Assembly: GCA_964371945.1 (NCBI GenBank) | Contig: CAYJPA010000114.1 | Location: 1 to 13,687, forward strand | Direction of reading: 5' to 3' | Source of the DNA: CAYJPA01 sp964371945 | Lineage (GTDB): Bacteria; Chloroflexota; Chloroflexia; Thermomicrobiales; UBA6265 | Length of the DNA stretch: 13,687 bases | In this document: in pieces, positions 1 through 6,498 of the stretch | Position numbering within the stretch: the first letter of the stretch is position 1 | How the letters are laid out: every line of letters begins with the position of its first letter | Made by a program: the position numbers and the translations under genes | The notes under the pieces: generated by a model | What the model saw: only the letters and a program-made list of their open reading frames with translations | Database searches by the model: none | Told to the model about the DNA's origin: nothing

Positions 1-1059
1 GACCTAACCATTACCGATCTCGGCCGCGTCAACCTCATCGTCGGCGCCAACAACGCCGGCAAAACCAGCGTTCTCGAGGCATTGGCGTTACTTCGATTAC
101 ACCTCAACGACTATGAGCTGAAGCAAATTTTGGAAGCTCGAGGATATGTTCGAGGAGAGTCGGAGTCAGGTGCTTTTACTGGCATGTTCGCCGACACCCG
201 CTCGAGGGAGTTCACGGTCGAGGCAGGGAAAGCTAATGGCACGCACGACGTAATGCTTGGACTGCGACACGATAACGAAAGTGAAGCATTTAAGAGACTC
301 AAAGAGCAGACATCTATCAACTTGCAAAGGAGAGAGAGTCGCGCCTATGACTTGAAGTTCCCGCTTGAATCGCTGCGGTTGATCTACGCTTCTGATGACC
401 TCAGCGGCTTAGGCGATGCAGGGTTTTCAGAACGAACACTGGATCTCGAACCGGCGACTCGATTTCCGGTCGAGAATGAGAAGGGCTCACTGGGAGAGAC
501 GGCATACGTCCCGGCTTCACCGAGAGTCCGAAATCGGTTACTACCTGAATACCTAACAGATGTCCGACGCCGGGGACTAATGGAGCCAATCGTTGAAGCG
601 CTCCGGGAGTTCGATTCTCGTATTCGTGATGTCTCGGTTGCCGCATCTGTCGGCAAAGTCTCCATCGACGTTGAGTTTTCGAGAGACGGGTCGAGACCCC
701 TCACTCTTCCTTGGACGTCTGTTGGCGATGGAATTCGCCGACTCTGGGAAATGCTCATTGTGCTTCAGCGGGCATATGGTGGCATTGGTTTAGTGGACGA
801 AATTGACACCGGCATTTGTTTCGAGAACTTGCCCAAGTTATGGAAAGTAATTGACAGCGTCAGTACTACCTCGAATGTACAGATCTTTGCTACAGCACAT
901 AGCTGGGAGTGTGTTATGGCTGCATCGCGGTCGTTTTCTGATGCTCCGGAAGATCTCCGGGTCCATCGACTGGAGCGACACGGTGAGCATGTCTCGGCAT
1001 TTACATATCCACCTGACATTCTGGAAGCGGCTGTTCTTGATCGCGTAGAGGTCCGGTGA
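1..1059 (+). CDS. AAA/ABC-type ATPase, OLD/AAA_15-21-like (5' end outside window)
   Basis: The frame is open from base 1, so the gene starts before the window; 352 residues are visible. Counting from the first visible codon, a Walker A motif (GANNAGKTS) is at residues 15-23, a signature-like segment (SVGDGIRR) near 240-247, Walker B (GLVDEID, acidic pair D266/E267) near 263-269, and an H-loop-like histidine (ATAHSWE) at about 300. The lone Walker A with distant signature, Walker B and H-loop is the SMC/Rad50-like layout of OLD, AAA_15 and AAA_21 ATPases. The TTG or ATG codons after the Walker A are not the true start because the motif lies upstream of them. The stop TGA overlaps the next gene's ATG by one base (TGATG), implying translational coupling. 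Proteins of this type usually drive a partner nuclease or toxin in phage defence; that role is inferred from the neighbour. The DNA is more A/T-rich than the suf genes. Confidence 0.85.
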   Translation, partial: DLTITDLGRVNLIVGANNAGKTSVLEALALLRLHLNDYELKQILEARGYVRGESESGAFTGMFADTRSREFTVEAGKANGTHDVMLGLRHDNESEAFKRLKEQTSINLQRRESRAYDLKFPLESLRLIYASDDLSGLGDAGFSERTLDLEPATRFPVENEKGSLGETAYVPASPRVRNRLLPEYLTDVRRRGLMEPIVEALREFDSRIRDVSVAASVGKVSIDVEFSRDGSRPLTLPWTSVGDGIRRLWEMLIVLQRAYGGIGLVDEIDTGICFENLPKLWKVIDSVSTTSNVQIFATAHSWECVMAASRSFSDAPEDLRVHRLERHGEHVSAFTYPPDILEAAVLDRVEVR

Positions 1060-1730
1060 TGGCCGACCTTCATTTGCCGGCGAGTTCTGTAGAAAATCTC
1101 GACGTCAGTTCAGATCGCATTCTTATCGTGGAGGGTTCCTTTGATCTCGGCTTCCTGCATGCTCTCTTGCGCAGAAACAATCGGCGGCGCGTGCAAGTCC
1201 TGACGGTCGATGGTAAAGACAACTTCAAGAATCGTGCCCTTACCAGATTGACATCCGACGATGGGCTCATCCTGCGGTGGATTGGTCTTGCTCGGGACGC
1301 CGATGATAACCCTGGAGGAGCCTTTGCGAGTCTCCAGCAGACAATGCGGCGGTTCAAAGAACTGAGGCCAGAGGCTGGCTTTGGCGTTTCTGAAGTTGCC
1401 TGGAGCCGTATCGATCATGGAAACGGCAAATCTTCAACGCTATTCGTGTTCCCAAGTGCGACTGATAGCGGAGATATTGAGGCGTGGATATGGCCCGCTC
1501 TGAGGCCATCACCCGTCACCAATTGTGTCGATGAATTCGTGACTTGCCTCGTCACAACCGGGCATGAAGTTGTCAGAGCATCCAAGGCTAGGATTTATGC
1601 ATACCTCGCCGCACTCGCTTCACCGGAAATGCCACTTGAAGCCGCCGCTCGGGCAGCTTCAATTCCAATGGACTCACAACATTTCCAACAATTTCTGGAT
1701 CAGATTCCCGATGACGACGAAGTCCTCTAG
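1059..1730 (+). CDS. TOPRIM-like DUF3226-type protein, partner of the upstream ATPase
   Basis: This is a 223-residue protein from ATG 1059; a GTG at 1056 in the same frame would add one residue. It carries the three TOPRIM landmarks: an early glutamate in ILIVEGSFD (E25), a DxD in ARDADDN (D80, D82), and a later acidic GDIEAW segment (E141). The arrangement IVEG / DAD / G-x-E-x-W is what I recognise as the DUF3226 family, a compact TOPRIM fold; this is from memory, not a search. Related TOPRIM domains in OLD nucleases, Gabija GajA and PARIS AriB cleave nucleic acid with a metal ion. No signal peptide or membrane segment is visible, so it should be cytosolic. The 1-nt overlap with the ATPase gene argues that the two act as one complex. 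An alternative is a TOPRIM protein that binds but does not cut nucleic acid. Confidence 0.8.
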   Translation: MADLHLPASSVENLDVSSDRILIVEGSFDLGFLHALLRRNNRRRVQVLTVDGKDNFKNRALTRLTSDDGLILRWIGLARDADDNPGGAFASLQQTMRRFKELRPEAGFGVSEVAWSRIDHGNGKSSTLFVFPSATDSGDIEAWIWPALRPSPVTNCVDEFVTCLVTTGHEVVRASKARIYAYLAALASPEMPLEAAARAASIPMDSQHFQQFLDQIPDDDEVL

Positions 1731-1751
1731 AAATTCGCCAACAACCCGACA

Positions 1752-1780
1752 TTGCGCAATCCCGACCCACGCGCTACAAT
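1752..1780 (+). promoter_or_regulatory. sigma70-type promoter of the fur-suf operon
   Basis: TTGCGC at 1752-1757 and TACAAT at 1775-1780 are separated by exactly 17 bp, a good housekeeping -35/-10 pair. Transcription would begin near 1786-1788, about 45 nt before the Fur ATG. It lies in the 83-101 bp gap after the defence-like pair, so it separates that unit from the fur-suf genes. No better promoter is seen before sufC, so fur and suf may share this one. Confidence 0.55.
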
Positions 1781-1792
1781 ATCACCCGGTAA

Positions 1793-1807
1793 CGAGACTT
1801 ATTCTCA
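1793..1807 (+). promoter_or_regulatory. Fur-type 7-1-7 operator candidate
   Basis: CGAGACT-T-ATTCTCA is an imperfect 7-1-7 inverted repeat (GAGAnT / AnTCTC pairs, 5 of 7 positions). Read on the minus strand, its TGAGAAT half differs from the classic Fur half-site TGATAAT at one base. It sits just after the predicted transcription start and before the Fur-family gene, where a bound repressor would block the promoter. Autoregulation is inference. Confidence 0.4.
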
Positions 1808-1831
1808 AGTAGCGTGGTGCGCTGTCAGCTC

Positions 1832-2290
1832 ATGGTCGACGCTAAGGAGAACCAAACCAAGGCGGCTCACGTCCGCGGGTACCGGCAGACATCGCAACGC
1901 GCGATGATTCTCGACATTGTCAAGCACTCGGATGAGCACTTGACGGCGGGCGAAGTCTTCGAGCGTGTACGCCAGCGCGATCCAAAGCTGGCCTACGGCA
2001 CCGTCTACCGGTCGCTCCATTTGCTCGTCCAGCATGGGCTGATCCAGGAACTGACCTTCGCCGATCAGGCGAGCCGGTACGACGGTCGAACCGACCGTCA
2101 CGATCACGTCTATTGCACCACCTGCGGACTGCTTGTCGATGTCGAGGTGCCGATGGCGTTAACGGCGAAACATATCGCCGAAGAACGAAGCGGCTTTTCG
2201 ATCACGAGTCACCACACGGTCTTTGCCGGTCTTTGCCCGGAGTGCGGCTTCGCGGCCGCGACGAGCAGCAGATCGGCGACCCGGCGGTAG
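1832..2290 (+). CDS. Fur-family metal-responsive transcriptional regulator
   Basis: A 152-residue protein from ATG 1832; a GTG at 1814 would add six residues (MVRCQL). Neither start has a clear Shine-Dalgarno. The ATG leaves a usual-length leader before GYRQTSQR, the first part of the Fur winged helix. The recognition region is near LAYGTVYRSLHLLVQHGLI. The dimerisation part has the Fur metal motif HDH (H90-D91-H92) and two CxxC pairs, C95/C98 and C135/C138, which form the structural zinc site of Fur, PerR and Zur proteins. The sequence alone does not tell iron, peroxide, zinc or other sensing apart. Its place directly before a complete suf operon, under a promoter with a Fur-like palindrome, suggests that it regulates cluster assembly and itself. 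Confidence 0.92.
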   Translation: MVDAKENQTKAAHVRGYRQTSQRAMILDIVKHSDEHLTAGEVFERVRQRDPKLAYGTVYRSLHLLVQHGLIQELTFADQASRYDGRTDRHDHVYCTTCGLLVDVEVPMALTAKHIAEERSGFSITSHHTVFAGLCPECGFAAATSSRSATRR

Positions 2291-2354
2291 GACATTCGTT
2301 GCCGAACTGGAGATGGTCGCGGATGGCGTGGCGCCAGACGCGGGAAGTTTGAGG

Positions 2355-2376
2355 GCCGGTGGTGATCCGAACCGGC
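2355..2376 (+). promoter_or_regulatory. small stem-loop between fur and sufC
   Basis: GCCGGT (2355-2360) pairs with ACCGGC (2371-2376) around a 10-nt loop, 27 nt before the sufC ATG. There is no T-run, so it is not a classic terminator. It could be a processing or translation-control hairpin, or chance in GC-rich DNA. Confidence 0.25.
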
Positions 2377-2403
2377 GGCAAGACGGAGGAACAAGTCGAG
2401 CTC

Positions 2404-3204
2404 ATGACTACACCGATGTTTCAAGTCGTGAATCTGCACGTCAATATCGAGGACAAAGAGATACTCAAGGGCGTGAATCTGACGGTCAACAGGGGTGAGA
2501 TCCATGCATTGATGGGCCCAAACGGCTCCGGTAAAAGCACACTCGCTTACGTGATCGCCGGCCATCCTTCATATGAGGTGACGGAAGGCGCGATCTACTA
2601 CAACGGAGAGAACATCCTCGAGCTCGGGGCCGATGAGCGCGCGCGCAAGGGTATCTTCCTCGCATTCCAATACCCGACCGTGATCCCCGGCGTCTCGATG
2701 GCGAACTTCCTCCGGATGGCCGTCACCAATACCCGAAACGCCCGCGCCGAGGAGATCGAGGCCGCCGGCGGCTCCGCCCAGAAGATGACGCCTCGCGAAT
2801 TCCGCCGGTTGATGAAGGAGAAGATGGCGCTCCTGAAGATGGACGACTCCTTCGCCACCCGCTACCTCAACGAAGGTTTCTCCGGCGGCGAGAAGAAACG
2901 TGCCGAAATCCTTCAGATGGCGCTACTCGAGCCGACGATGGCTGTGCTCGACGAAACCGATTCCGGTCTCGACATCGATGCCCTTCGTGTCGTGTCTGAG
3001 GGTGTGAACGCGCTGGCCGGCCCTGAAATGGGCGTTCTGTTGATCACGCACTACCAGCGACTGCTCAACTACATCAAACCGCACTTCGTCCACATCATGA
3101 TGGAGGGCCGCATTGTTCAAGAAGGCGGACCGGAGCTCGCACACGAATTGGAAGCAAAAGGTTACGAAGGCCTACGCGCTGAAGTAGCGGCAGGAGCGTT
3201 GTAG
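2404..3204 (+). CDS. sufC: SufC, Fe-S cluster assembly ATPase
   Basis: A 266-residue ABC-type ATPase, normal for SufC. It binds SufB and SufD in the cytosolic SufBCD scaffold and uses ATP to change its shape during cluster building. Visible motifs are Walker A GPNGSGKST (38-46), a Q-loop in AFQYP, the signature FSGGEKKR (159-166), Walker B LDETDSGLD (D183, E184) and the switch histidine in LITHYQ (H216). The FSGGEKKR plus LDETDSGLD pair is diagnostic of SufC among ABC proteins. ATG 2404 is chosen because GGAGGA lies at 2385-2390 (a slightly long spacing of 13) and the N-terminus MTTPMFQVVNL fits the family. An upstream in-frame start at 2359 would add residues with no family likeness. It is the first suf gene after fur. 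Confidence 0.97.
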   Translation: MTTPMFQVVNLHVNIEDKEILKGVNLTVNRGEIHALMGPNGSGKSTLAYVIAGHPSYEVTEGAIYYNGENILELGADERARKGIFLAFQYPTVIPGVSMANFLRMAVTNTRNARAEEIEAAGGSAQKMTPREFRRLMKEKMALLKMDDSFATRYLNEGFSGGEKKRAEILQMALLEPTMAVLDETDSGLDIDALRVVSEGVNALAGPEMGVLLITHYQRLLNYIKPHFVHIMMEGRIVQEGGPELAHELEAKGYEGLRAEVAAGAL

Positions 3205-3205
3205 C

Positions 3206-3314
3206 TCCAAGCGGCAAGCTACAAGCCTCAAGCTTCTCTCTTTGCAGAGGATCGAAGGACCACTCGCAGCGCTACGTTGAACTTGTAGCTTGAAGCTTGT
3301 GGCTTGAAGCTCGA
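3206..3314 (+). repeat. heptad-repeat inverted repeat before sufB (element 1)
   Basis: The sufC-sufB gap is nearly filled by a long imperfect inverted repeat. The left arm is four 7-nt units ending in CAAGC (TCCAAGC, GGCAAGC, TACAAGC, CTCAAGC; 3206-3233). The right arm is five reverse-sense units (AACTTGT, AGCTTGA, AGCTTGT, GGCTTGA, AGCTCGA; 3280-3314). Arms 3208-3234 and 3287-3313 pair at 22 of 27 positions around a loop of about 52 nt. A related element precedes sufU. The sufB Shine-Dalgarno lies just outside the right arm. Confidence 0.8.
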
Positions 3315-3331
3315 ACACAGGAGAAACCAAC

Positions 3332-4744
3332 ATGGTTGCTGAACGACAAGTTGCACAGGTCGAGATCGCGGACTATCAGTTCGGATTCCACGACGAAGAG
3401 GACTACATTTTCAAAAGCGAGCGCGGTCTCAACCGGGCGGGCGTGATCGCGATCTCGAAAATGAAGCAAGAGCCCGGCTGGATGCTCGAGTTCCGGCTCA
3501 AAGCGTTTGATCACTACGTCAAGCGCCCGATGCCGAACTGGGGTAGCCCGGTTCTGGCCGAGCTCGATTTCGAGAACATTTTCTATTACATCAAGCCGGC
3601 CGAGAAGCAAGGCAAAACATGGGACGAGGTTCCCGAATACATCAAGAACACCTTCGAGAAGCTCGGTATTCCCGAGGCGGAGCGCAAGTTCCTCGCCGGC
3701 GTCGGCGCTCAGTACGAGTCGGAAGTCATCTATCACTCATTGCGGAAAGATCTGCAGAAGCTCGGCGTGATCTTCCTGGATATGGACTCCGCGGTGCGCG
3801 AGCACCCGGATATCGTCAAGCAGTACTTCGGCACCGTCATTCCAGCCAACGACAACAAATTCGCCGCCCTCAACTCCGCGGTTTGGTCCGGTGGCTCGTT
3901 CATCTACGTGCCCGAAGGCGTCAAGATCGAGGTTCCGCTCCAGGCCTACTTCCGCATCAACGCGGAGAACATGGGCCAATTCGAGCGAACGCTCATCATT
4001 TGCGCGCCGGGCAGCTATGTCCACTACGTCGAGGGCTGCACTGCCCCGACCTACAGCTCCGACAGCCTCCATTCCGCGGTGGTCGAGATCATTATTCAGG
4101 AAGGCGCACGCTGCCGGTACACCACGATTCAGAACTGGTCGAAGAATGTCTTCAACCTCGTCACCAAGCGCGCGGCGGCGTATCGCAATGCGACCATGGA
4201 GTGGGTTGACGGCAATCTCGGATCCAAGCTGACCATGAAGTATCCGGCCGTTTGGTTGATGGAAGAGGGCGCCCGCGGCGAAATCCTCTCTGTCGCCTTT
4301 GCCGGCGACGGGCAGCACCAGGATGCCGGTGGCAAGGTTGTGCACGTAGCCCCGAACACATCTTCCCAGATCATTTCGAAGTCGATTTCGAAGGGAACCG
4401 GCCGCTCCAGTTATCGCGGTCTGGTCAAGGTCTACAAGGGCGCCGAGAACGTCAAGAGCAACGTCGTTTGCGACGCGCTGTTACTCGACGAAACGAGCCG
4501 GACCGATACCTATCCATACATGGAGATCGAGGAAGAGCGCGTTTCGATTGGCCATGAGGCAACTGTCTCGAAGGTCGCCGAGGAGCAGATCTTCTACCTT
4601 CAGAGCCGCGGTCTGACCACGGACGAAGCGATGAGCATGATTGTTAACGGCTTCATCGAGCCGATCGCCAAGGAGCTCCCGCTGGAATACGCGGTGGAGC
4701 TCAACCGGCTGATCCAGCTCGAGATGGAAGGCTCCGTCGGATAG
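3332..4744 (+). CDS. sufB: SufB, Fe-S cluster scaffold protein
   Basis: A 470-residue protein, normal for SufB, starting at ATG 3332 behind AGGAGA (3319-3324). It is the scaffold subunit of SufBCD on which the new cluster forms. The N-terminal part contains the SufB-type run GLNRAGVIAISKMKQEPGWM. The centre and C-terminus form the beta-helix shared with SufD, ending in the family pattern HEATVSKVAEEQIFYLQSRGL. C380, in the segment NVVCDALLLDE, corresponds in position to the conserved cysteine implicated as a sulfur or cluster ligand in Escherichia coli SufB. It lies between sufC and sufD in the usual CBD order, behind the element 1 inverted repeat. Codon use matches its suf neighbours and no damage is visible. 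Confidence 0.97.
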   Translation: MVAERQVAQVEIADYQFGFHDEEDYIFKSERGLNRAGVIAISKMKQEPGWMLEFRLKAFDHYVKRPMPNWGSPVLAELDFENIFYYIKPAEKQGKTWDEVPEYIKNTFEKLGIPEAERKFLAGVGAQYESEVIYHSLRKDLQKLGVIFLDMDSAVREHPDIVKQYFGTVIPANDNKFAALNSAVWSGGSFIYVPEGVKIEVPLQAYFRINAENMGQFERTLIICAPGSYVHYVEGCTAPTYSSDSLHSAVVEIIIQEGARCRYTTIQNWSKNVFNLVTKRAAAYRNATMEWVDGNLGSKLTMKYPAVWLMEEGARGEILSVAFAGDGQHQDAGGKVVHVAPNTSSQIISKSISKGTGRSSYRGLVKVYKGAENVKSNVVCDALLLDETSRTDTYPYMEIEEERVSIGHEATVSKVAEEQIFYLQSRGLTTDEAMSMIVNGFIEPIAKELPLEYAVELNRLIQLEMEGSVG

Positions 4745-4764
4745 TTCCAGCGCAATCCACCGTC

Positions 4765-4788
4765 GGGGCAGATCTTGGTGTCTGCCCT
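4765..4788 (+). promoter_or_regulatory. stem-loop between sufB and sufD
   Basis: GGGCAGA (4766-4772) pairs perfectly with TCTGCCC (4781-4787) around an 8-nt loop, and a flanking G-T wobble extends the stem by one pair. No T-run follows and sufD continues 38 nt later, so full termination is unlikely. It may trim expression or protect the upstream message. Confidence 0.4.
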
Positions 4789-4825
4789 CTCGGCTGTGCG
4801 CTGACCGCGTTCTTGTGAGGGCTCA

Positions 4826-6169
4826 ATGGTTACAGCAGTTGAAACGACGATAGCAACAGGATTCACCAGTACGGCGGTCGAGCGCCTTTCGACCGCCAAG
4901 AACGAGCCCGATTGGGTTCGGGATTGGCGCCTGGCCGCGTGGGAGACCTTCGAATCGCTTCCGTGGCCCAAGCGAACCGATGAGGAGTGGCGCCGAACCG
5001 ACTTCAAGGCGCTCAAGCTTGACCGGCTCGCCCCATTCGTCGGCACAGGCGAAAAGGTTGACTCGCTCGTCGGCGTCTTGACCGTCGCCGAGGAAGGCGG
5101 AGTTTCGAATCAGAGCGACCGTGCCGGAGTTAGCGTCCAGCGCAACGCGTCCGAGGTCTTCACTGAGCTCAACGACGATCTTCGTGCGCAAGGCGTGATC
5201 TTCACCGATCTTGCGACGGCGGTGCGCGAGCATCCCGATCTAATCAAGCAATACCTGATGACACAGGCGGTGCCTGTCGATTTCGGAAAATTCGAGGCGC
5301 TGCACGCTGCCTTTTGGCAGGGCGGCACGTTCCTTTATGTGCCGAAGAACGTGACGGTGGAGCTTCCGTTCCGCTCGTTCGCGGTTTCGACGGAATCAGG
5401 GGCATCGCTCTTCACCCACTCCCTGGTTGTATTGGAAGAGAACGCCGAGGCTTTCTTTGTCGACGCCTTTCATTCGGAAACGATGGATGGTCAGTCATTT
5501 GCCTCTGGCGTGATCGAGCTGATCCTCGGCAATGGCAGCAAGCTCCGCTACGTGCAGCTTCAGGACTGGGGTCGCAACGTTTGGAACTTCATGACCGAGC
5601 GGGCCGTGATCCAGAAAGACGCGACCCTGAACTCCCTGCACGTCACGCTCGGATCGAAGTTCACTAAGAACTCAATCGGATCGCACCTGCGTGGTGAGAA
5701 CTCGCTCGCGGAGATGCTCGGCATCTTCTTCGCGGACAGCGATCAGTTCTTCGACCATCACACCTGGCAAATTCACGAGGCCGCTTATGCAACGAGCGAT
5801 CTCGAGTTCAAAGGCGCGCTTCGTGACAGCGCGCGCTCCGTCTATTCGGGGTTGATCAAGGTCGAAGAGGGTGCGCAAAAAACCGACGCCTACCAGCAGA
5901 ACCGTAACCTGGTGTTGAGCCGGGAAGCGCGCGCCGACTCAATCCCAAATCTGGAGATCGCCGCGAATGACGTCCGCTGCACGCACGGCGCCACCGTATC
6001 GCAGGTTGTCGAGGAGCACATCTTCTATCTGCAGGCGCGTGGAATTCCGCGCACCGAAGCGCAGAAATTGATCGTCGAAGGCTTCTTCCGGCCGGTCATC
6101 GACCGCATCCCGGTCGAAGAGATTCAAGGCTTCCTTGAGGGCGCCATCGCCCGCAAAGTCGGCCTCTAG
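4826..6169 (+). CDS. sufD: SufD, Fe-S cluster assembly protein
   Basis: A 447-residue protein starting at ATG 4826 behind GTGAGG (4815-4820). SufD is the SufB paralogue that completes the SufBC2D scaffold; it is linked to iron entry and to cluster formation at the SufB-SufD interface. The N-terminal region includes the SufD-like WRRTDFKALKLDRLAP. The C-terminal beta-helix contains QKTDAYQQNRNLVLS and the family landmark DVRCTHGATV, where H387 matches in position the conserved SufD histidine needed for cluster formation in E. coli; C385 is next to it. The pattern VSQVVEEHIFYLQARGI mirrors SufB, reflecting their shared origin. It lacks the SufB-type N-terminal segment, so the B/D assignment is secure. 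A 329-bp repeat-rich gap separates it from sufS. Confidence 0.96.
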   Translation: MVTAVETTIATGFTSTAVERLSTAKNEPDWVRDWRLAAWETFESLPWPKRTDEEWRRTDFKALKLDRLAPFVGTGEKVDSLVGVLTVAEEGGVSNQSDRAGVSVQRNASEVFTELNDDLRAQGVIFTDLATAVREHPDLIKQYLMTQAVPVDFGKFEALHAAFWQGGTFLYVPKNVTVELPFRSFAVSTESGASLFTHSLVVLEENAEAFFVDAFHSETMDGQSFASGVIELILGNGSKLRYVQLQDWGRNVWNFMTERAVIQKDATLNSLHVTLGSKFTKNSIGSHLRGENSLAEMLGIFFADSDQFFDHHTWQIHEAAYATSDLEFKGALRDSARSVYSGLIKVEEGAQKTDAYQQNRNLVLSREARADSIPNLEIAANDVRCTHGATVSQVVEEHIFYLQARGIPRTEAQKLIVEGFFRPVIDRIPVEEIQGFLEGAIARKVGL

Positions 6170-6212
6170 CTCGTTTTAGGTTGCCGGCCGGGCTCTCATT
6201 CGTGCGCGGACT

Positions 6213-6282
6213 GGCCGGCAACCGCTCTCAGTCCCGGAGGGACTTCGCGGAATGAGCCCGGGGTTTCAACCCCGGGGACACT
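6213..6282 (+). repeat. 70-nt double-hairpin intergenic repeat, copy 1
   Basis: The unit begins GGCCGGCAACC and ends GGGGACACT. It contains two self-complementary parts: AGTCCC-GGA-GGGACT, and the 20-bp palindrome CCCGGGGTTTCAACCCCGGG with 9-bp arms around TC. It is identical to copy 2. Confidence 0.9.
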
Positions 6283-6315
6283 AAGCCGGATGACGGCGAA
6301 CTGAACCGACCGGCC

Positions 6316-6385
6316 GGCCGGCAACCGCTCTCAGTCCCGGAGGGACTTCGCGGAATGAGCCCGGGGTTTCAACCCCGGGGACACT
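6316..6385 (+). repeat. 70-nt double-hairpin intergenic repeat, copy 2
   Basis: Identical over 70 nt to copy 1 and offset from it by 103 bp. The flank ACTGAACCGACCGGCC precedes this copy and recurs, as ACTGAACCGACCGGCC, before copy 3. This suggests tandem duplication of the unit with its spacer. Confidence 0.9.
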
Positions 6386-6398
6386 GAACCGACCGGCC

Positions 6399-6467
6399 GG
6401 CCGGCAACCACTCTCAGTCCCGGAGGGACTTCGCGGAATAAGCCCGGGGTTTCAACCCCGGGAAACA
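6399..6467 (+). repeat. 70-nt double-hairpin intergenic repeat, copy 3 (diverged)
   Basis: Offset 83 bp from copy 2, with a few changes: ACCACTCTC for ACCGCTCTC, GAATAAGCC for GAATGAGCC, and a shortened, altered end (CCCCGGGAAACAC). The second hairpin still keeps long arms, consistent with selection on, or recent origin of, the stem. Confidence 0.85.
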
Positions 6468-6468
6468 C

Positions 6469-6484
6469 GAACACCCGGGTGTTC
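6469..6484. promoter_or_regulatory. perfect 16-bp palindrome before sufS
   Basis: GAACACCCGGGTGTTC is perfectly self-complementary with no spacer and ends one base before the AGAGG (6485-6489) that serves as the sufS ribosome binding site. It could be a dimeric repressor operator or a hairpin next to the binding site. The probability of a perfect 16-mer palindrome at any given position is low, but neighbouring repeats make hairpin-rich DNA likely here. Confidence 0.5.
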
Positions 6485-6498
6485 AGAGGTACCCAACT

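Larger units (their letters stand above)
6170..6498 (+). other. 329-bp repeat-filled gap between sufD and sufS
   Basis: No credible gene is seen. From left to right it holds an inverted-repeat arm GGTTGCCGGCC (6179-6189) that pairs perfectly with 6213-6223, three direct copies of a 70-nt double-hairpin unit, and a perfect 16-bp palindrome at 6469-6484 just before the sufS ribosome binding site. Reading frames across it are by-products of the repeat. The hairpins could stop or slow transcription between sufD and sufS; no T-run is present. Confidence 0.8.

Noticed and set aside
82..1059. ATPase starting at TTG 82
   Set aside because: The Walker A motif is encoded at 43-69 in the same open frame, so the true start must be upstream, outside the window.
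3206..3314. Intrinsic terminator after sufC
   Set aside because: The loop is about 50 nt and no T-run follows; it sits inside an operon that must continue to sufB.
3619..4209. Plus-strand arginine-rich open frame of 196 codons inside sufB
   Set aside because: An out-of-frame reading of sufB with an arginine/alanine/histidine-rich composition typical of GC-rich shadows.
6213..6467. CRISPR array
   Set aside because: Three GC-rich copies of 70 nt with unequal short spacers (33 and 13 nt) and internal hairpins, and no cas genes nearby, do not fit CRISPR repeat and spacer sizes.
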